Counted from the stretch's first letter, positions 1 through 10,989 are shown. The stretch: 64,000 bases of DNA from Alloalcanivorax gelatiniphagus (GCF_005938655.1 NZ_VCQT01000033.1:1-64000), one strand, 5' to 3'. The notes: generated by a model not told the origin, from the letters alone. Program-made: numbers and translations.

Positions 1-96
1 CCGCGATGAACCTTTTTTTATGCCCCCTGCCCGGCCTCCCCCGATTCTCGACCAAGGTCTAATTCCCTCTCCGCCCCGGCCCCGGATAATAACCGC

Positions 97-214
97 ACCT
101 CCACGGTGGCCGGGGAAACCGCCGTGTATCCGCCAGACTTTGCCTTGCTCCGCCGGTATTACGGCTCAGGAGAGTTTCCAAGGCGCCCCCTGACCGGGGC
201 GCCTTCTCTTTTTT
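97..214 (+). ncRNA. Candidate small RNA or leader upstream of the response regulator
   Basis: Bases 1-308 hold no convincing gene. A GATAAT box at 85-90 could be a -10 element. It is followed by a possible hairpin pairing CACGGTGG with CCGCCGTG, and then by a strong terminator at 182-214. This would give a transcript of about 115 nt ending 95 bp before the regulator gene. I recognise no known riboswitch or small RNA family. The alternative is simply the tail of an upstream transcript whose gene lies outside the window. Confidence 0.22.
182..214 (+). terminator. Rho-independent terminator
   Basis: A perfect 8-bp stem, GGCGCCCC pairing with GGGGCGCC, has a 6-nt loop and is followed by a T-rich tract ending in TTTTTT. 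It ends transcription entering from the left, or a short RNA, before the response regulator gene. Confidence 0.65.
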
Positions 215-308
215 GGGGACGACTGTTTCGCCGCCGATGGGCGCCAGGGCACGGCAGCCGGATTATTGCCGTGTATACTGCCGGGATAACGAGTCACAGG
301 CCCTAATA

Positions 309-956
309 ATGAAAATACTGATCGCCGACGACCATCCTCTTTTTCGCGCCGCCTTGCGCCAGGCCGTGGACGTGAGCTTCCAACGGGCCGAGATCGTCGA
401 GGCGGACTCGTTGGCCTCCCTGGAGAAACTGGGCGAGGATCAGGTCCCCTTTGACCTGATTCTGCTGGACCTGCACATGCCCGGTACCCATGGCTTTTCC
501 GGGCTGATCTATCTGCGCGAACTGTACCGCAAGGTGCCGGTGGTGGTGATCTCCGCCAACGAGGCGGTGGAAGTGGTGCAGCGCTCCCTGCAGTTCGGCG
601 CCGATGGCTTTATCCCCAAATCCGCCTCGGTGGAGGCCATGACCCGGGCGCTGTCGCGGATCATGGACGGTGAACGCTGGGTGCCCGAGTACGCCCGCCG
701 CCATGCGCCGCCGGACCCGGGAGAGTTCGCCGGCATGCGCGAGCGCATCACCCAGCTCACGCCGCAACAGTTCCGGGTCATGGGCATGCTGATGGAAGGC
801 ATGCAGAACAAGGTGATCGCCTACGAACTGGACGTCTCGGAAGCCACCGTCAAGGCCCATATGACCGCCATCTTCCGCAAGCTGGGGGTACGCAACCGCA
901 CCCAGGCGGTGCTGGCGTTGAAGGACCTGGCCATCGAACCGCCGGGCCTGGAATAG
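309..956 (+). CDS. crbR: LuxR/NarL-type response regulator, CrbR/ErdR-like
   Basis: This 215-residue two-component regulator has an N-terminal receiver domain (about 1-120) with acidic residues at 7-8 and the phosphoacceptor Asp54 in LLDLHMPG. A C-terminal LuxR-type helix-turn-helix spans about 150-210. The start is set at the ATG directly before KILIADDHP, because the reading frame upstream has no receiver homology. The gene runs convergently into the hybrid kinase at 962, leaving only a 5-bp gap. A transporter-type kinase beside an acetate/pyruvate-type symporter matches CrbS/CrbR of Vibrio and MxtR/ErdR of Pseudomonas, which control acetate use (acs, actP). That target is inference. Specificity cannot be read from the sequence. 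Confidence 0.8.
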   Translation: MKILIADDHPLFRAALRQAVDVSFQRAEIVEADSLASLEKLGEDQVPFDLILLDLHMPGTHGFSGLIYLRELYRKVPVVVISANEAVEVVQRSLQFGADGFIPKSASVEAMTRALSRIMDGERWVPEYARRHAPPDPGEFAGMRERITQLTPQQFRVMGMLMEGMQNKVIAYELDVSEATVKAHMTAIFRKLGVRNRTQAVLALKDLAIEPPGLE

Positions 957-961
957 GCCGG

Positions 962-3900
962 CTAGAGCCCGCGCAGCACGTCGAGAATGGCCCCTTCGCT
1001 GACCGGCTTCTGCAGAAAGCCGATACCTCGCTCCTCCGCCTCGGCGCGGATGTCCGCCCGGCGGTCGGCGGTGATCAGCACCGCCGGCACCACCTCCTCC
1101 CAATGGCCGTCCAGGGCATCGATGACATGAAAGCCGTTTTCCCCGTCGTCCAGTTGATAGTCCACCAGCAACAGGTCCGGCTCCGGTGCGTCGGCGGCCT
1201 TGCGCAGGGCCTCCTCCCGGGAGCGGGCGGTGATCGGGTCACAGCCCAGCGCCCGCAGCAGCGCCTCCAGGCTGGCCAGCAGGCCGGGATCATTGTCCAC
1301 GCAGAACACCCGGGTGCCGGCCAGATCGCGCCGGTCCGCCAGCGGCGCCGGTACCGGCGCCGGGGCCGGCGGCTGGGCGGAGTCGGCGGCGGCCAGCGGC
1401 ACATACACGGAGAACACCGTGCCCCGGCCCGGCCAGGAATCCACCGTGATGCGGTGCCCCAGCAGCCGGCAGATGCGGTCGGCGATGGCCAGCCCCAGGC
1501 CCAGGCCCTTGACCTGCCGGCGGCCCTGCTGGGGCAGCCGCATGAATTCATGGAACACCTTGGTGTGCTGATCCTCGGGAATGCCCGGGCCGGTGTCCCA
1601 GATCTCGATGCGCAGGGTGTCGCCGCGCCGGCGGCAGCCGAACAGCACCCGCCCGCGCTCGGTATAGCGGACCGCGTTGGACAGCAGGTTTTGCAGCACC
1701 CTTCGCAGCAGCGCCTCGTCGGTGCGCACCCGCAGATCGCTGAACACGGTGTGCAGGTCCAGGCCCTCGGCCCGGGCCAGCACGCTGAACTCCTCGCCGA
1801 GCTGCTCCATCAACGGCCGCACCGCCACCACCGACGGGTGCGCCTGCATGGTGCCTGTGTCCAACCGGCTGATTTCCAGCAGCGCCGAGATAATCTGCTC
1901 GGCGGCCCGCAGGGAGCTGTCGATGTGCCCCAGCACCTGGCGCTCGTCGCCGAACTGTTCGCCGCGCTGGCCGAGGCGCTGGGACAGGGACGAGGCGAAC
2001 AGCTGGGCGGCGTTGAGCGGCTGCATCAGGTCGTGGCCGGCGGCGGCCAGGAAACGGGTCTTGCCCTCATTGGCCTGCTCCAGCTGGCTGTTCACCTCGG
2101 ACAACCGGCGGGTGCGCTCCGACACCATTTGTTCCAGGTTCTCGTTGATCTGCCGCAGGGCGATCTCGTCACGCTTGCGCTCGGTGATGTCCATATAGGT
2201 GCTGACGAAACCACCGCCTTCCATGGGGTTGCCGCGCACTTCCACGATCACGCCATTGGGCAGCTCCCGCTCGAAGCTGTGGGCGCTGCCCTCGCGCAAT
2301 AGCTGCACCCGCTTGAGCACGTCCTGTTCCAGATCGTCGCCGGCGTAGAAACCGCGCTCCGCGTTGTGCCAGTACACCTCCTCGATGGGACGGCCCAGGC
2401 GGATAAAGCCTTCCGGGTAGCCGAACAGATTCACGTAGGCCTGGTTCCAGGCCACGATGTTCAGGTCCCGGTCCACCACGCAGATGCCCTGGCTGATGGT
2501 CTCGATGGTGGTGCGCAGAAGCTGATGGTTGAACTGAATCAGCTGCGACGCCTCGTCCATGATGCGCACCATGTCATCACGGCGCACACTCTGCTTGCTG
2601 AGCAGCGACCCCATCACGATGCGCGCGGTGGACGCGCCCATGGCACCGGCCAGCAGCCGCTCCACGTAGCGCACCAGATGCAGCGGCGCCGGCAACGACG
2701 GGTCCTCGGAAATCTGCCGGCGGTGCAGATAGTCGAAAAACAACGGCCGGGCCCGGGGGTGGCCCAGACCGCGCTCGCACACCTGCAGCAGTTCCCCGGT
2801 GGTGATCAGCGGATGGCCCATGCCCTCGCGCCACCAATCCGTGGGCGTGTCCACGAAGCGGGTGGCCTGGGTTTCTTCCAGCGGGCTATGGGTGGCCCGT
2901 CGGGAAAAATAAATATAGGCCAGCAGGTTCAGGCTCAGGCTCCAGAACACCCCATGGGTCAGGGGCTCCAAGCCCTCGATACCGAACAAGGCGTTGGGGC
3001 GCAGTACGCCCAGGCCGAGCAGGCCGTGAAGGTTCAGGTAGCCGACCCAGTCCATGGGCAGCACCAACGGCAGCAGCAAACAGTAAAACCACACCAGGAA
3101 GCCGAGGATCAGCCCGACGAAGGCACCGCTCTGGTGGCCGCGCCGCCAGTACAAACCACCGAGCAGCGCCGGCGCCAGCTGCGCCACCGCCGCGAACGAC
3201 AGCAGGCCGATACGGGCCAGCCCCTCGAAGCGGTCGATCAGAAGATGGAACAGGAACGCCAGCGCCAGCAGCACCACGATGCTCAGCCGCCGCAGCAGGC
3301 GCACCTGGTTGCTCAGGTCGGACAGTTCCTCGTCGCCCTGGATGCGGTACTGCACCCAGGCCGGCATCAGCACCTCGTTGGTGAGCATGATCGCCAGGGC
3401 CATGGTGGACATGATCACCATGCCGGTGGCGGCGGCGATGCCGCCGATGAACGCCAGCAGCATCATGCCGTTGTTGCCGGTCGCCATGGGCAGCGACAGC
3501 ATGTACATATCGGCCTGCGCGGACGGGTTCTGGGTAAGCAGGCCGGCGGCCACGATGGGAATCACGAACAGGGCGAACAGGGCCAGGTACAGCGGCATCA
3601 GCCAGCGCGCCTTGCGCAGATGTTGCAGGTCGTTGTTTTCCACCACCCCGGCATGGAACTGGCGCGGCAGGCAGAGAATCGCCAGCATCGACAGCAACAG
3701 GGCGGTGACGAAGTTCTGCGAGAACAACGCCGGTTCGAAGGTGCCGCGAATGCGCGGCGACGCCATCATGTTGCGCCACAGATCCAGGGGCCCGTTGAAC
3801 ACCACGAACAGACAGAACAGGCCGATGATCACGAACGCCACCAGCTTGATAAAGGACTCGAAGCTGACCGCCAGCATCAGGCCGGACTGGTGTTCGGTGG

Positions 3901-4435
3901 CGTCGATATGGCGGGTGCCGAACAGCAGGGTGAACACCGCCATCAGCGCCGACACCGCCAGGGCGATATCCAGGGGCGGCGTGGCGCTGGCGCCCACCAC
4001 ATGCTCGAAGGACAGGGTCACCGCCTTCAGCTGCAAGGCGATGTAGGGCAACACGCCGACAATCGCCACCACCGTGACCAGCACCGCCAGCTGCCGGGAT
4101 TTGCCGTAGCGCGCCGCCAGAAAGTCGGCGATGGAAGTGATGTGGTGCTGCTTGCCCACCGACACCAGCTTGTAGATCAGCTCACCGCCCAACAGCATGG
4201 TGAGGATCGGCCCCAGATAGATGGGCAGGTAGGTCCAGCCACTGTGCGCCGCCTCCCCCACCGCGCCGTAGAAGGTCCAGGAGGTGCAGTACACACCCAG
4301 CCCAAGGCTGTAAGTCCAGGCATTGTTGACCACGCGCAGGCCACGGCGCTCGGCGCGATCGCCCCACCAGGCGATGATGAACAGCACCATTACATACAAC
4401 AGGGCCAGCAGGCCCAGCTGCCATAGACTCAACAA
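962..4435 (-). CDS. crbS: Hybrid histidine kinase with sodium:solute symporter sensor domain, CrbS/MxtR-like
   Basis: This is a 1157-residue inner-membrane sensor. Residues 1 to about 510 form a multi-helix SLC5/SSSF-type transporter domain. A PAS domain follows at about 640-755 and a short coiled linker after it. The HisKA phosphoacceptor His is near residue 801 in AAGHDLMQPLN. The HATPase domain has its GxG boxes, and a C-terminal receiver (about 1040-1157) carries an Asp in LLVDYQL. Length and domain order match the CrbS/MxtR/CbrA class. The start appears to be TTG, eight bases after the upstream small gene ends, so the two genes are probably translationally linked. The likely partner is the convergent LuxR regulator at 309-956. 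Acetate or short-chain acid sensing is inferred from family and neighbours. Confidence 0.85.
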   Translation of the reverse strand: MLSLWQLGLLALLYVMVLFIIAWWGDRAERRGLRVVNNAWTYSLGLGVYCTSWTFYGAVGEAAHSGWTYLPIYLGPILTMLLGGELIYKLVSVGKQHHITSIADFLAARYGKSRQLAVLVTVVAIVGVLPYIALQLKAVTLSFEHVVGASATPPLDIALAVSALMAVFTLLFGTRHIDATEHQSGLMLAVSFESFIKLVAFVIIGLFCLFVVFNGPLDLWRNMMASPRIRGTFEPALFSQNFVTALLLSMLAILCLPRQFHAGVVENNDLQHLRKARWLMPLYLALFALFVIPIVAAGLLTQNPSAQADMYMLSLPMATGNNGMMLLAFIGGIAAATGMVIMSTMALAIMLTNEVLMPAWVQYRIQGDEELSDLSNQVRLLRRLSIVVLLALAFLFHLLIDRFEGLARIGLLSFAAVAQLAPALLGGLYWRRGHQSGAFVGLILGFLVWFYCLLLPLVLPMDWVGYLNLHGLLGLGVLRPNALFGIEGLEPLTHGVFWSLSLNLLAYIYFSRRATHSPLEETQATRFVDTPTDWWREGMGHPLITTGELLQVCERGLGHPRARPLFFDYLHRRQISEDPSLPAPLHLVRYVERLLAGAMGASTARIVMGSLLSKQSVRRDDMVRIMDEASQLIQFNHQLLRTTIETISQGICVVDRDLNIVAWNQAYVNLFGYPEGFIRLGRPIEEVYWHNAERGFYAGDDLEQDVLKRVQLLREGSAHSFERELPNGVIVEVRGNPMEGGGFVSTYMDITERKRDEIALRQINENLEQMVSERTRRLSEVNSQLEQANEGKTRFLAAAGHDLMQPLNAAQLFASSLSQRLGQRGEQFGDERQVLGHIDSSLRAAEQIISALLEISRLDTGTMQAHPSVVAVRPLMEQLGEEFSVLARAEGLDLHTVFSDLRVRTDEALLRRVLQNLLSNAVRYTERGRVLFGCRRRGDTLRIEIWDTGPGIPEDQHTKVFHEFMRLPQQGRRQVKGLGLGLAIADRICRLLGHRITVDSWPGRGTVFSVYVPLAAADSAQPPAPAPVPAPLADRRDLAGTRVFCVDNDPGLLASLEALLRALGCDPITARSREEALRKAADAPEPDLLLVDYQLDDGENGFHVIDALDGHWEEVVPAVLITADRRADIRAEAEERGIGFLQKPVSEGAILDVLRGL

Positions 4436-4439
4436 GGTG

Positions 4440-4661
4440 TCACCACTGAAACAGAACCTGACAGAACCGTACCACCACCGCCAGGATCAGCACCAACAAA
4501 CCGGCCCGCTGTATCTTGAACTCCACCACCGAGAGCGTCATGCCCCGGGTCCAGAATCGCAGCACGCCGCCCCAGTCGCCGGTGCGATGAATGTAGTGGC
4601 CATAGGCGAACAGCACCAGCGCCAGGCCCAGCAGCAACAGAACACTTTGCAGATATGCCAT
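4440..4661 (-). CDS. Small two-helix membrane protein before the transporter-kinase
   Basis: A 73-residue protein with one hydrophobic helix at about residues 3-20, a short polar middle, and a second helix at about 50-68. Its start codon overlaps the stop of the exonuclease gene (TGATG). Its own stop lies 4 bases from the kinase start, so it sits inside a tight exonuclease - small protein - kinase operon. I do not recognise a named family. Small membrane ORFs are known immediately upstream of CbrA-type kinases in Pseudomonas (CbrX), and this may be a counterpart. That comparison rests on position and size only. Confidence 0.6.
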   Translation of the reverse strand: MAYLQSVLLLLGLALVLFAYGHYIHRTGDWGGVLRFWTRGMTLSVVEFKIQRAGLLVLILAVVVRFCQVLFQW

Positions 4662-5278
4662 CAGAGGTCTCCTTGGCCGGTGGCGGCCATGGGATTCAGT
4701 TTCAGGTACATCAGCGCCGCCGTGGTGGCGTCCCCCCGGGCGGTGTGGCGGCCGATCACCGGCACCCCGAGTTTGCCGGCCACCTGTTCGAAGCGCAGGT
4801 CCGGCAGACCATTCGGGCTGCGGTAGTGCTCGCGCTTGCGGAACAACGCGGACAGTTCCACCACCGGATTGGGCAGTTCAAAGCCCAGCGCCGGTCGCAG
4901 ATAACGATTGATCACCGCCAGGTCGAAGTCCACGCACCAGCCCACCAACGGCCGGTTGCCGATAAACGCCAGCAGCTTTTCCAGCGCCTCGCGGACCTGT
5001 ATCCCCTGGGCCAGATCCACGCCGCGCAGGCGGTGAATACAGATCGATTCGCCGTCCAGGCTGGCCGGCGCCGCCAGATGCAATTCCAGGGCGGCGCCGG
5101 CGCACACCCGGCCACCGCGAATCGGCACCGCCGCCACCGAGACCAGCTCCGCCCGGCGCGGGTCCAGACCGGTGGTTTCGCAATCCAGCGCCATCAACTC
5201 ATGGCCGTCCGGCGCCTGGAACAAATGCCCGTAGGGGCCGTTACCATGGCGGCGTTTCTGAACCAGTCTTTTCAGCAC
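4661..5278 (-). CDS. DnaQ-like 3'-5' exonuclease domain protein
   Basis: A 205-residue protein of the DEDD exonuclease superfamily. The Exo I motif DCETTGLDP is at about residues 33-41. An Exo II-type segment VGWCVDFDLAVINRYL sits mid-protein, and an Exo III-type motif GRHTARGDATTAALMYL near the C-terminus supplies the last His and Asp. It resembles the stand-alone exonucleases annotated as PolIII epsilon-like that neighbour CrbS/ActP clusters, rather than the replicative epsilon subunit, which is longer and lacks this setting. The start codon is GTG, 18 bases after the DUF294 gene stops. The substrate in the cell is unknown. Co-transcription with acetate-switch genes is the main hint of a role in nucleotide or signalling turnover. 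Confidence 0.75.
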   Translation of the reverse strand: MLKRLVQKRRHGNGPYGHLFQAPDGHELMALDCETTGLDPRRAELVSVAAVPIRGGRVCAGAALELHLAAPASLDGESICIHRLRGVDLAQGIQVREALEKLLAFIGNRPLVGWCVDFDLAVINRYLRPALGFELPNPVVELSALFRKREHYRSPNGLPDLRFEQVAGKLGVPVIGRHTARGDATTAALMYLKLNPMAATGQGDL

Positions 5279-5296
5279 GGCAATACTCCCTATGCC

Positions 5297-7120
5297 TCAG
5301 TATTCGAGATGGAAACGCCGGGACAGGCGTTTCTTGAATTCATTGACCACCTGCAGTGAGTCGCGCAGCAGATCCCGCTCCAGGGCGGACAGGCGTTCCA
5401 CCAGCAGTTGATTGCCCGGCGGGTGCTCCCGATCCTGGCCCTCGCCTTCCAGGCGGGCCAGTTGCTGGCGCAGGCGCAGTTCCGCGAACAGCGCCATGGC
5501 CTCGCCCAGCTCCTCGGCGAACCCGGCGTCCAGCTGCCCGGCGTCCACCAGCTTTTCCAGCCGCGCCAGGGTACCGGTCTCGGTGATGCGCTGTTCCAGG
5601 CTCATGGCGCGCACCCCATGCACCACCGGGAACAATCCGCCCTTCTTGATATCGATGCCCTGGTCGGGCTTTTTCAGGGCGCCGAACCAGTTCAGGGGTG
5701 TGGAGAACTTCAAGGACGGGCGGGCGAACCGGGACAGCAGAATCTGGTCGCCGCTGCAGCGCTGGAACAGCGTTTCCCGCAACGTATCCACCAGCTCGGT
5801 GCGGCCGGCCACCGGGTGCGCGTCGATCAGAATGGCCAGGTTCATCATCGCCGCGTCGTCGCCCTGCCCGGCCCAGCGCGACACCTTGGCGCGCCAGTCG
5901 GACACCGACCCCACCCACTCCGGGTTGGACACCATGATATTGCCCGGGCAGCGTGGATAGCCCAGGGTCAGCAGGGTCTCGGTGAAGCGGCGCATGTGCT
6001 CGTCACGGTCCGGCCAGTGGGCGGCGTCGTCGAGAATCAGGGCATTGTCCTGGTCGGTCTTCAGGATCTGCTCGCCACGGCCCTCGCTGCCCAGCACCAG
6101 CAGACAGCCATGGTCCTGGCTGGCCTCCGGCACCACGAACTGAAACGCCTTGCTGATGATGCGGCCGTTCAGCGCCGCCAGCAGGTCCATGGCGAAGCGC
6201 ATTTTCACCCCCTGGGCCATCAGCGCCCGGATCAACTCCGGCAGGCGGGCGCTGGCCAGGGACAGCGCTTCCAGATTGTCGGCGCGCTCCACTTCCAGGC
6301 CGACCACATAGGAGCGGCTGGAGAAAAAGCTGAGCACATCGGTAAGTTCCACCACCCCCACCGGCTTGCGCCCTTCCATCACCACCACCCGCTCCACTTC
6401 ATGGCGGGTCATGCTGACCAGGGCGGCGAACAGGTACTCATCCGGCGGCACCTTCACCAGCCGGAAGGTGGCCAGGGACAGGGCCGGCGACGCCGGTGTC
6501 AGCCCCTCGTCCACTAGCCCCCGCAGCAGGTCGGTCTTGGTGATCACGCCGACCCGGCCGTCGCGCTCCACCAGCAGGCTGTCCGCCTGCCGTTGGTTGA
6601 GCGCCGCCACCGCCTGCTGCACGGTGCCGCCGGTGGGCAGCACCAGCGGCTCACGCATGCACTGGTGCACCCTGGCGAGCATGAAGCCGGCCATGGTGAC
6701 GCCGCCTTCCCGGCGTTCCGCCAGCAGCCGGTTCTTGCCGGCCAGACGTTGGCGAAAGTGGTCGGCGAATGCCGGCTGCTCCTCACAGAGGGTTTTGAAC
6801 AGCGCGGCGGGAATCAGATAACAGAGGGTTTCTTCCTCGGTAATGAAGCGGTAGCGGCTGCGGCCATTGAGCACGCTCAGCGCGCCGAACACATCACCGG
6901 CGGTGTACACGCCCAGGCGCCCGGCGTCCGCCGGCAGGGTCGGGTCCAGTTCCAGTACCGCGCCCTTGTGCACCACATAGACGTAATCCGAGGGCCGGCG
7001 GGCTTCCAGCAGCACCTTGCCGGCTTCGAAGAACGCCATTTCCATGGCCGCCTTGAGCCGCTCCCGATGGGGCTCGTCCAGCAATGAGAAAGGCAGTTGT
7101 TCGAAATCCAGGTCGATCAT
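5297..7120 (-). CDS. cNMP-binding / CBS / DUF294 nucleotidyltransferase-like signalling protein
   Basis: A 607-residue soluble protein. A cyclic-nucleotide-binding-like beta roll covers about 1-130, a pair of CBS domains about 150-270, and a DUF294 nucleotidyltransferase-like domain about 320-460. The last carries the GSEGRGEQ signature followed by DQD, as in GlnD-like enzymes. A DUF294 C-terminal helical domain completes it. Proteins of this architecture commonly accompany ActP-type symporters and DnaQ-like exonucleases. The catalytic motif looks intact, so protein nucleotidylation is possible, but no substrate is known to me. It lies between the symporter (88 bp upstream) and the exonuclease (18 bp downstream), all on the same strand. 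Confidence 0.8.
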   Translation of the reverse strand: MIDLDFEQLPFSLLDEPHRERLKAAMEMAFFEAGKVLLEARRPSDYVYVVHKGAVLELDPTLPADAGRLGVYTAGDVFGALSVLNGRSRYRFITEEETLCYLIPAALFKTLCEEQPAFADHFRQRLAGKNRLLAERREGGVTMAGFMLARVHQCMREPLVLPTGGTVQQAVAALNQRQADSLLVERDGRVGVITKTDLLRGLVDEGLTPASPALSLATFRLVKVPPDEYLFAALVSMTRHEVERVVVMEGRKPVGVVELTDVLSFFSSRSYVVGLEVERADNLEALSLASARLPELIRALMAQGVKMRFAMDLLAALNGRIISKAFQFVVPEASQDHGCLLVLGSEGRGEQILKTDQDNALILDDAAHWPDRDEHMRRFTETLLTLGYPRCPGNIMVSNPEWVGSVSDWRAKVSRWAGQGDDAAMMNLAILIDAHPVAGRTELVDTLRETLFQRCSGDQILLSRFARPSLKFSTPLNWFGALKKPDQGIDIKKGGLFPVVHGVRAMSLEQRITETGTLARLEKLVDAGQLDAGFAEELGEAMALFAELRLRQQLARLEGEGQDREHPPGNQLLVERLSALERDLLRDSLQVVNEFKKRLSRRFHLEY

Positions 7121-7148
7121 GGCGATGCACCGGGTATTACAACGGCAA

Positions 7149-7175
7149 TCGGGGCGGCGCCGCGCGCCACCCCGA
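7149..7175 (-). terminator. Hairpin between symporter and DUF294 genes
   Basis: A 12-bp stem with one mismatch and a 3-nt loop lies in the 88-bp gap between the symporter stop and the DUF294 start. No T-run follows on the minus strand, so it is more likely an mRNA-stabilising or partial attenuating hairpin than a full terminator. Confidence 0.3.
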
Positions 7176-7208
7176 TAATTACTTTACTCCGTTTTCCGTG
7201 ACCGGGCG

Positions 7209-9005
<1,797 letters not shown>

Positions 9006-9024
9006 CTTTCAGTCCTCTTTGTTA

Positions 9025-9282
9025 TTACTCTTCGTGGACGTCGAATTTGCGATCCAGCTTGTTCATGGAGCGCGCGTACATGACGATCAGCACCAGGAAC
9101 ACATAGATCGAACCTTGTTGCGCGAACCAGAAGCCGAGCTTGAAACCGAAGAACTGAATGTTGTTGAGCGCATCCGCCAGCAGGATGCCGCAGCCATAGG
9201 ACACGACGAACCAGACGACCAGATAACTCAGAATCAGCTTTACGTTGGCGGCCCAGTAGGCGCGGGCATTTTCTTCTCTCAT
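9025..9282 (-). CDS. DUF4212 small membrane subunit of the symporter
   Basis: An 85-residue protein with two transmembrane helices (about 15-37 and 50-72) and a charged C-terminus. It matches the DUF4212 partner that precedes VC_2705-type sodium:solute symporters, much as YjcH precedes ActP. The start is the ATG before REENARAYW, because the upstream extension of the frame is Cys/Arg-rich and not hydrophobic in the family pattern. It is the first gene of the minus-strand operon DUF4212 - symporter - DUF294 - exonuclease - small protein - kinase, so the operon promoter should lie in 9283-9393. Confidence 0.8.
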   Translation of the reverse strand: MREENARAYWAANVKLILSYLVVWFVVSYGCGILLADALNNIQFFGFKLGFWFAQQGSIYVFLVLIVMYARSMNKLDRKFDVHEE

Positions 9283-9393
9283 TGGTCTACCCCTCTGCGT
9301 ACTCACTGGAAAACTCTTGCGAGTCTTGCAGCAGAGACTAAACAAAGGGGTGGTTGCCCACAGTATGACTTTAGTCGAAGGGCCCGAAGCGGC

Positions 9394-10389
9394 TCAGGCG
9401 GGGGATCCGGTGACGGGTCGGGCGGCGGGTCGGGAGGGCAGCCGGGTGGCGGCCTGATGAAGTGCCTCGGCCAGGGGTTCGATAAGGGTTTCCCGTTTTA
9501 CCGATTCCAGCAGCGGCCCGGCCTCGGGCCAGCGGCGCCGGGAGTAGCTCAGCCACTGTTTCACCCGGCCGCACAGCTGGGCGTCGGTACCGGTGCCGAC
9601 AATGCTGTCGGCGAAGCGACACAGCACCGCCAGCACCTGGTCCCAGGTGGCCGGCGCGCCGGCCTGCCCGTGCTGGTCACGCAGCTCCCGGCATAGCAGC
9701 GGGTTGGCAACCGCGCCGCGCCCCAGCATCAGGTCCTGGCAGCCGCTTTCGCGCTGGCAGCGGCGGGCGTCCTCCAGGGTCCAGATTTCGCCATTGGCGA
9801 TTACCGGCACGGTGACCGCTTCCCGAATATCACCGATGCGATCCCAGTAGGCCGGCGGCCGATAGCCCTGGCGCTTGGTGCGCCCGTGCACGGTGAGCCA
9901 GGCGGCGCCGGCACTCTGCACGCCCCGGGCGTTGTCCAGGGCCCGCTGGTCGTCGTCGTTGCCGAGTCGCATCTTCACCGACACCGGCACCGTGGCCGGC
10001 ACCGCCCGGCGCACGGCGGCGGTGACCGCGTGCACCAGCTCCGGTTCGTCCAGCAGCACCGCGCCACCGCGATGGCGGTTCACGGTTTTCGCCGGGCAGC
10101 CGAAGTTCAGGTCGATGGCCGGTGCTCCCAGCTCCACCGCCAGGGCCGCGTTGTCCGCCATGCAGGCCGGGTCCGAGCCCAGCAACTGCAGGTGCACCGG
10201 GGTGCCCGCCAGGGTGCGGGCGCCGTGGCCCAGTTCCGGGCACCAGCGGTGCAGCACCCGGGGCGGCAGCAGCTCGCCGTTGACGCGCACGAACTCGCTG
10301 ACGCACCAGTCGTAGGCGGCGCAGGCGGTGAGCACCTGGCGAACCCAATAGTCCGCCAAGCCCTCCATGGGGGCGAGGATCAGTTTCAT
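9394..10389 (-). CDS. dusC: tRNA-dihydrouridine(16) synthase DusC
   Basis: A 331-residue flavoenzyme that reduces uridine 16 in the tRNA D-loop using NADPH. The N-terminal LILAPMEG FMN-binding start, the catalytic Cys98 in LNFGCPAKTVNRHRGG, the VSVKMRLG strand and the HGRTKRQGY phosphate-binding segment are all present. The short spacing between APMEG and SEFVRV and the helical C-terminal domain fit the DusC class rather than DusA or DusB. It is a single gene, divergent from the GFA gene at 10579. Confidence 0.9.
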   Translation of the reverse strand: MKLILAPMEGLADYWVRQVLTACAAYDWCVSEFVRVNGELLPPRVLHRWCPELGHGARTLAGTPVHLQLLGSDPACMADNAALAVELGAPAIDLNFGCPAKTVNRHRGGAVLLDEPELVHAVTAAVRRAVPATVPVSVKMRLGNDDDQRALDNARGVQSAGAAWLTVHGRTKRQGYRPPAYWDRIGDIREAVTVPVIANGEIWTLEDARRCQRESGCQDLMLGRGAVANPLLCRELRDQHGQAGAPATWDQVLAVLCRFADSIVGTGTDAQLCGRVKQWLSYSRRRWPEAGPLLESVKRETLIEPLAEALHQAATRLPSRPAARPVTGSPA

Positions 10390-10578
10390 GGGCGCGGAGT
10401 ATACAGCAGGGAGGGTGGGGGCAATGAACCCCGCCGGTACCGCAAGCGAAACGCCATAGATATAAGGAGATCAGAGGAAGAAGCCGCTTGCGACGACCCG
10501 GCGGGCATTTCACTATAGGTGGCCCCTGTTCGCGGCGGAAGGCCGTGGTTAGACCCATTTGGAATGAGGAATTTGCCC

Positions 10579-10989
10579 ATGAGTACCTACCAAGGCGGCT
10601 GCCTGTGCGGCAAGGTGCGCTACCAGATTCGCGGCCCCTTTCATCAATTCCATCTATGCCACTGCTCCCGCTGCCGCCGCTTCAGTGGCACCGCCCATGC
10701 CGCCAACCTGTTGGTGCCGCCGGACCACCTGGAGTGGCTGGAGGGCGAGTCGCTGGTGCGCCGCTTCGATCTGCCCGGGGCCAAATTCTTCGCCCGCGCG
10801 TTCTGCACGGAATGCGGCAGCATGGTGCCCCATGCCCGCCAGGACGGCAGCCTGGCGGTGGTGCCGGCCGGCGGCCTGGATCAATCTCCGGAAATGGACC
10901 CCAACGACCATATTTTCTGGGATGACCGGGCCGACTGGTACGAACACGGCCTGGGCGCCAAGAAGTACCCGCAGGGCCCCCAGGGCTGA
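10579..10989 (+). CDS. GFA-family zinc protein (CENP-V/GFA fold)
   Basis: A 136-residue protein of the glutathione-dependent formaldehyde-activating-like family. Paired Cys motifs are CLCGKV near the N-terminus, CHCSRCRR around residues 32-39, and CTECGS around 80-85, consistent with two zinc sites. The start ATG before STYQGGCLCG was chosen because the preceding frame has no homology. The 189 bp between this gene and dusC hold the two divergent promoters. Family members rarely have a proven reaction, and formaldehyde activation should not be assumed. Confidence 0.75.
   Translation: MSTYQGGCLCGKVRYQIRGPFHQFHLCHCSRCRRFSGTAHAANLLVPPDHLEWLEGESLVRRFDLPGAKFFARAFCTECGSMVPHARQDGSLAVVPAGGLDQSPEMDPNDHIFWDDRADWYEHGLGAKKYPQGPQG

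Noticed and set aside
106-306. Short 66-codon frame before the response regulator
   Set aside because: It runs through the terminator hairpin, has no ribosome site and no homology signal.
2366-4426. A 686-codon open frame opposite the transporter-kinase
   Set aside because: There is no recognisable protein feature, and it is fully covered by a well-supported kinase gene.
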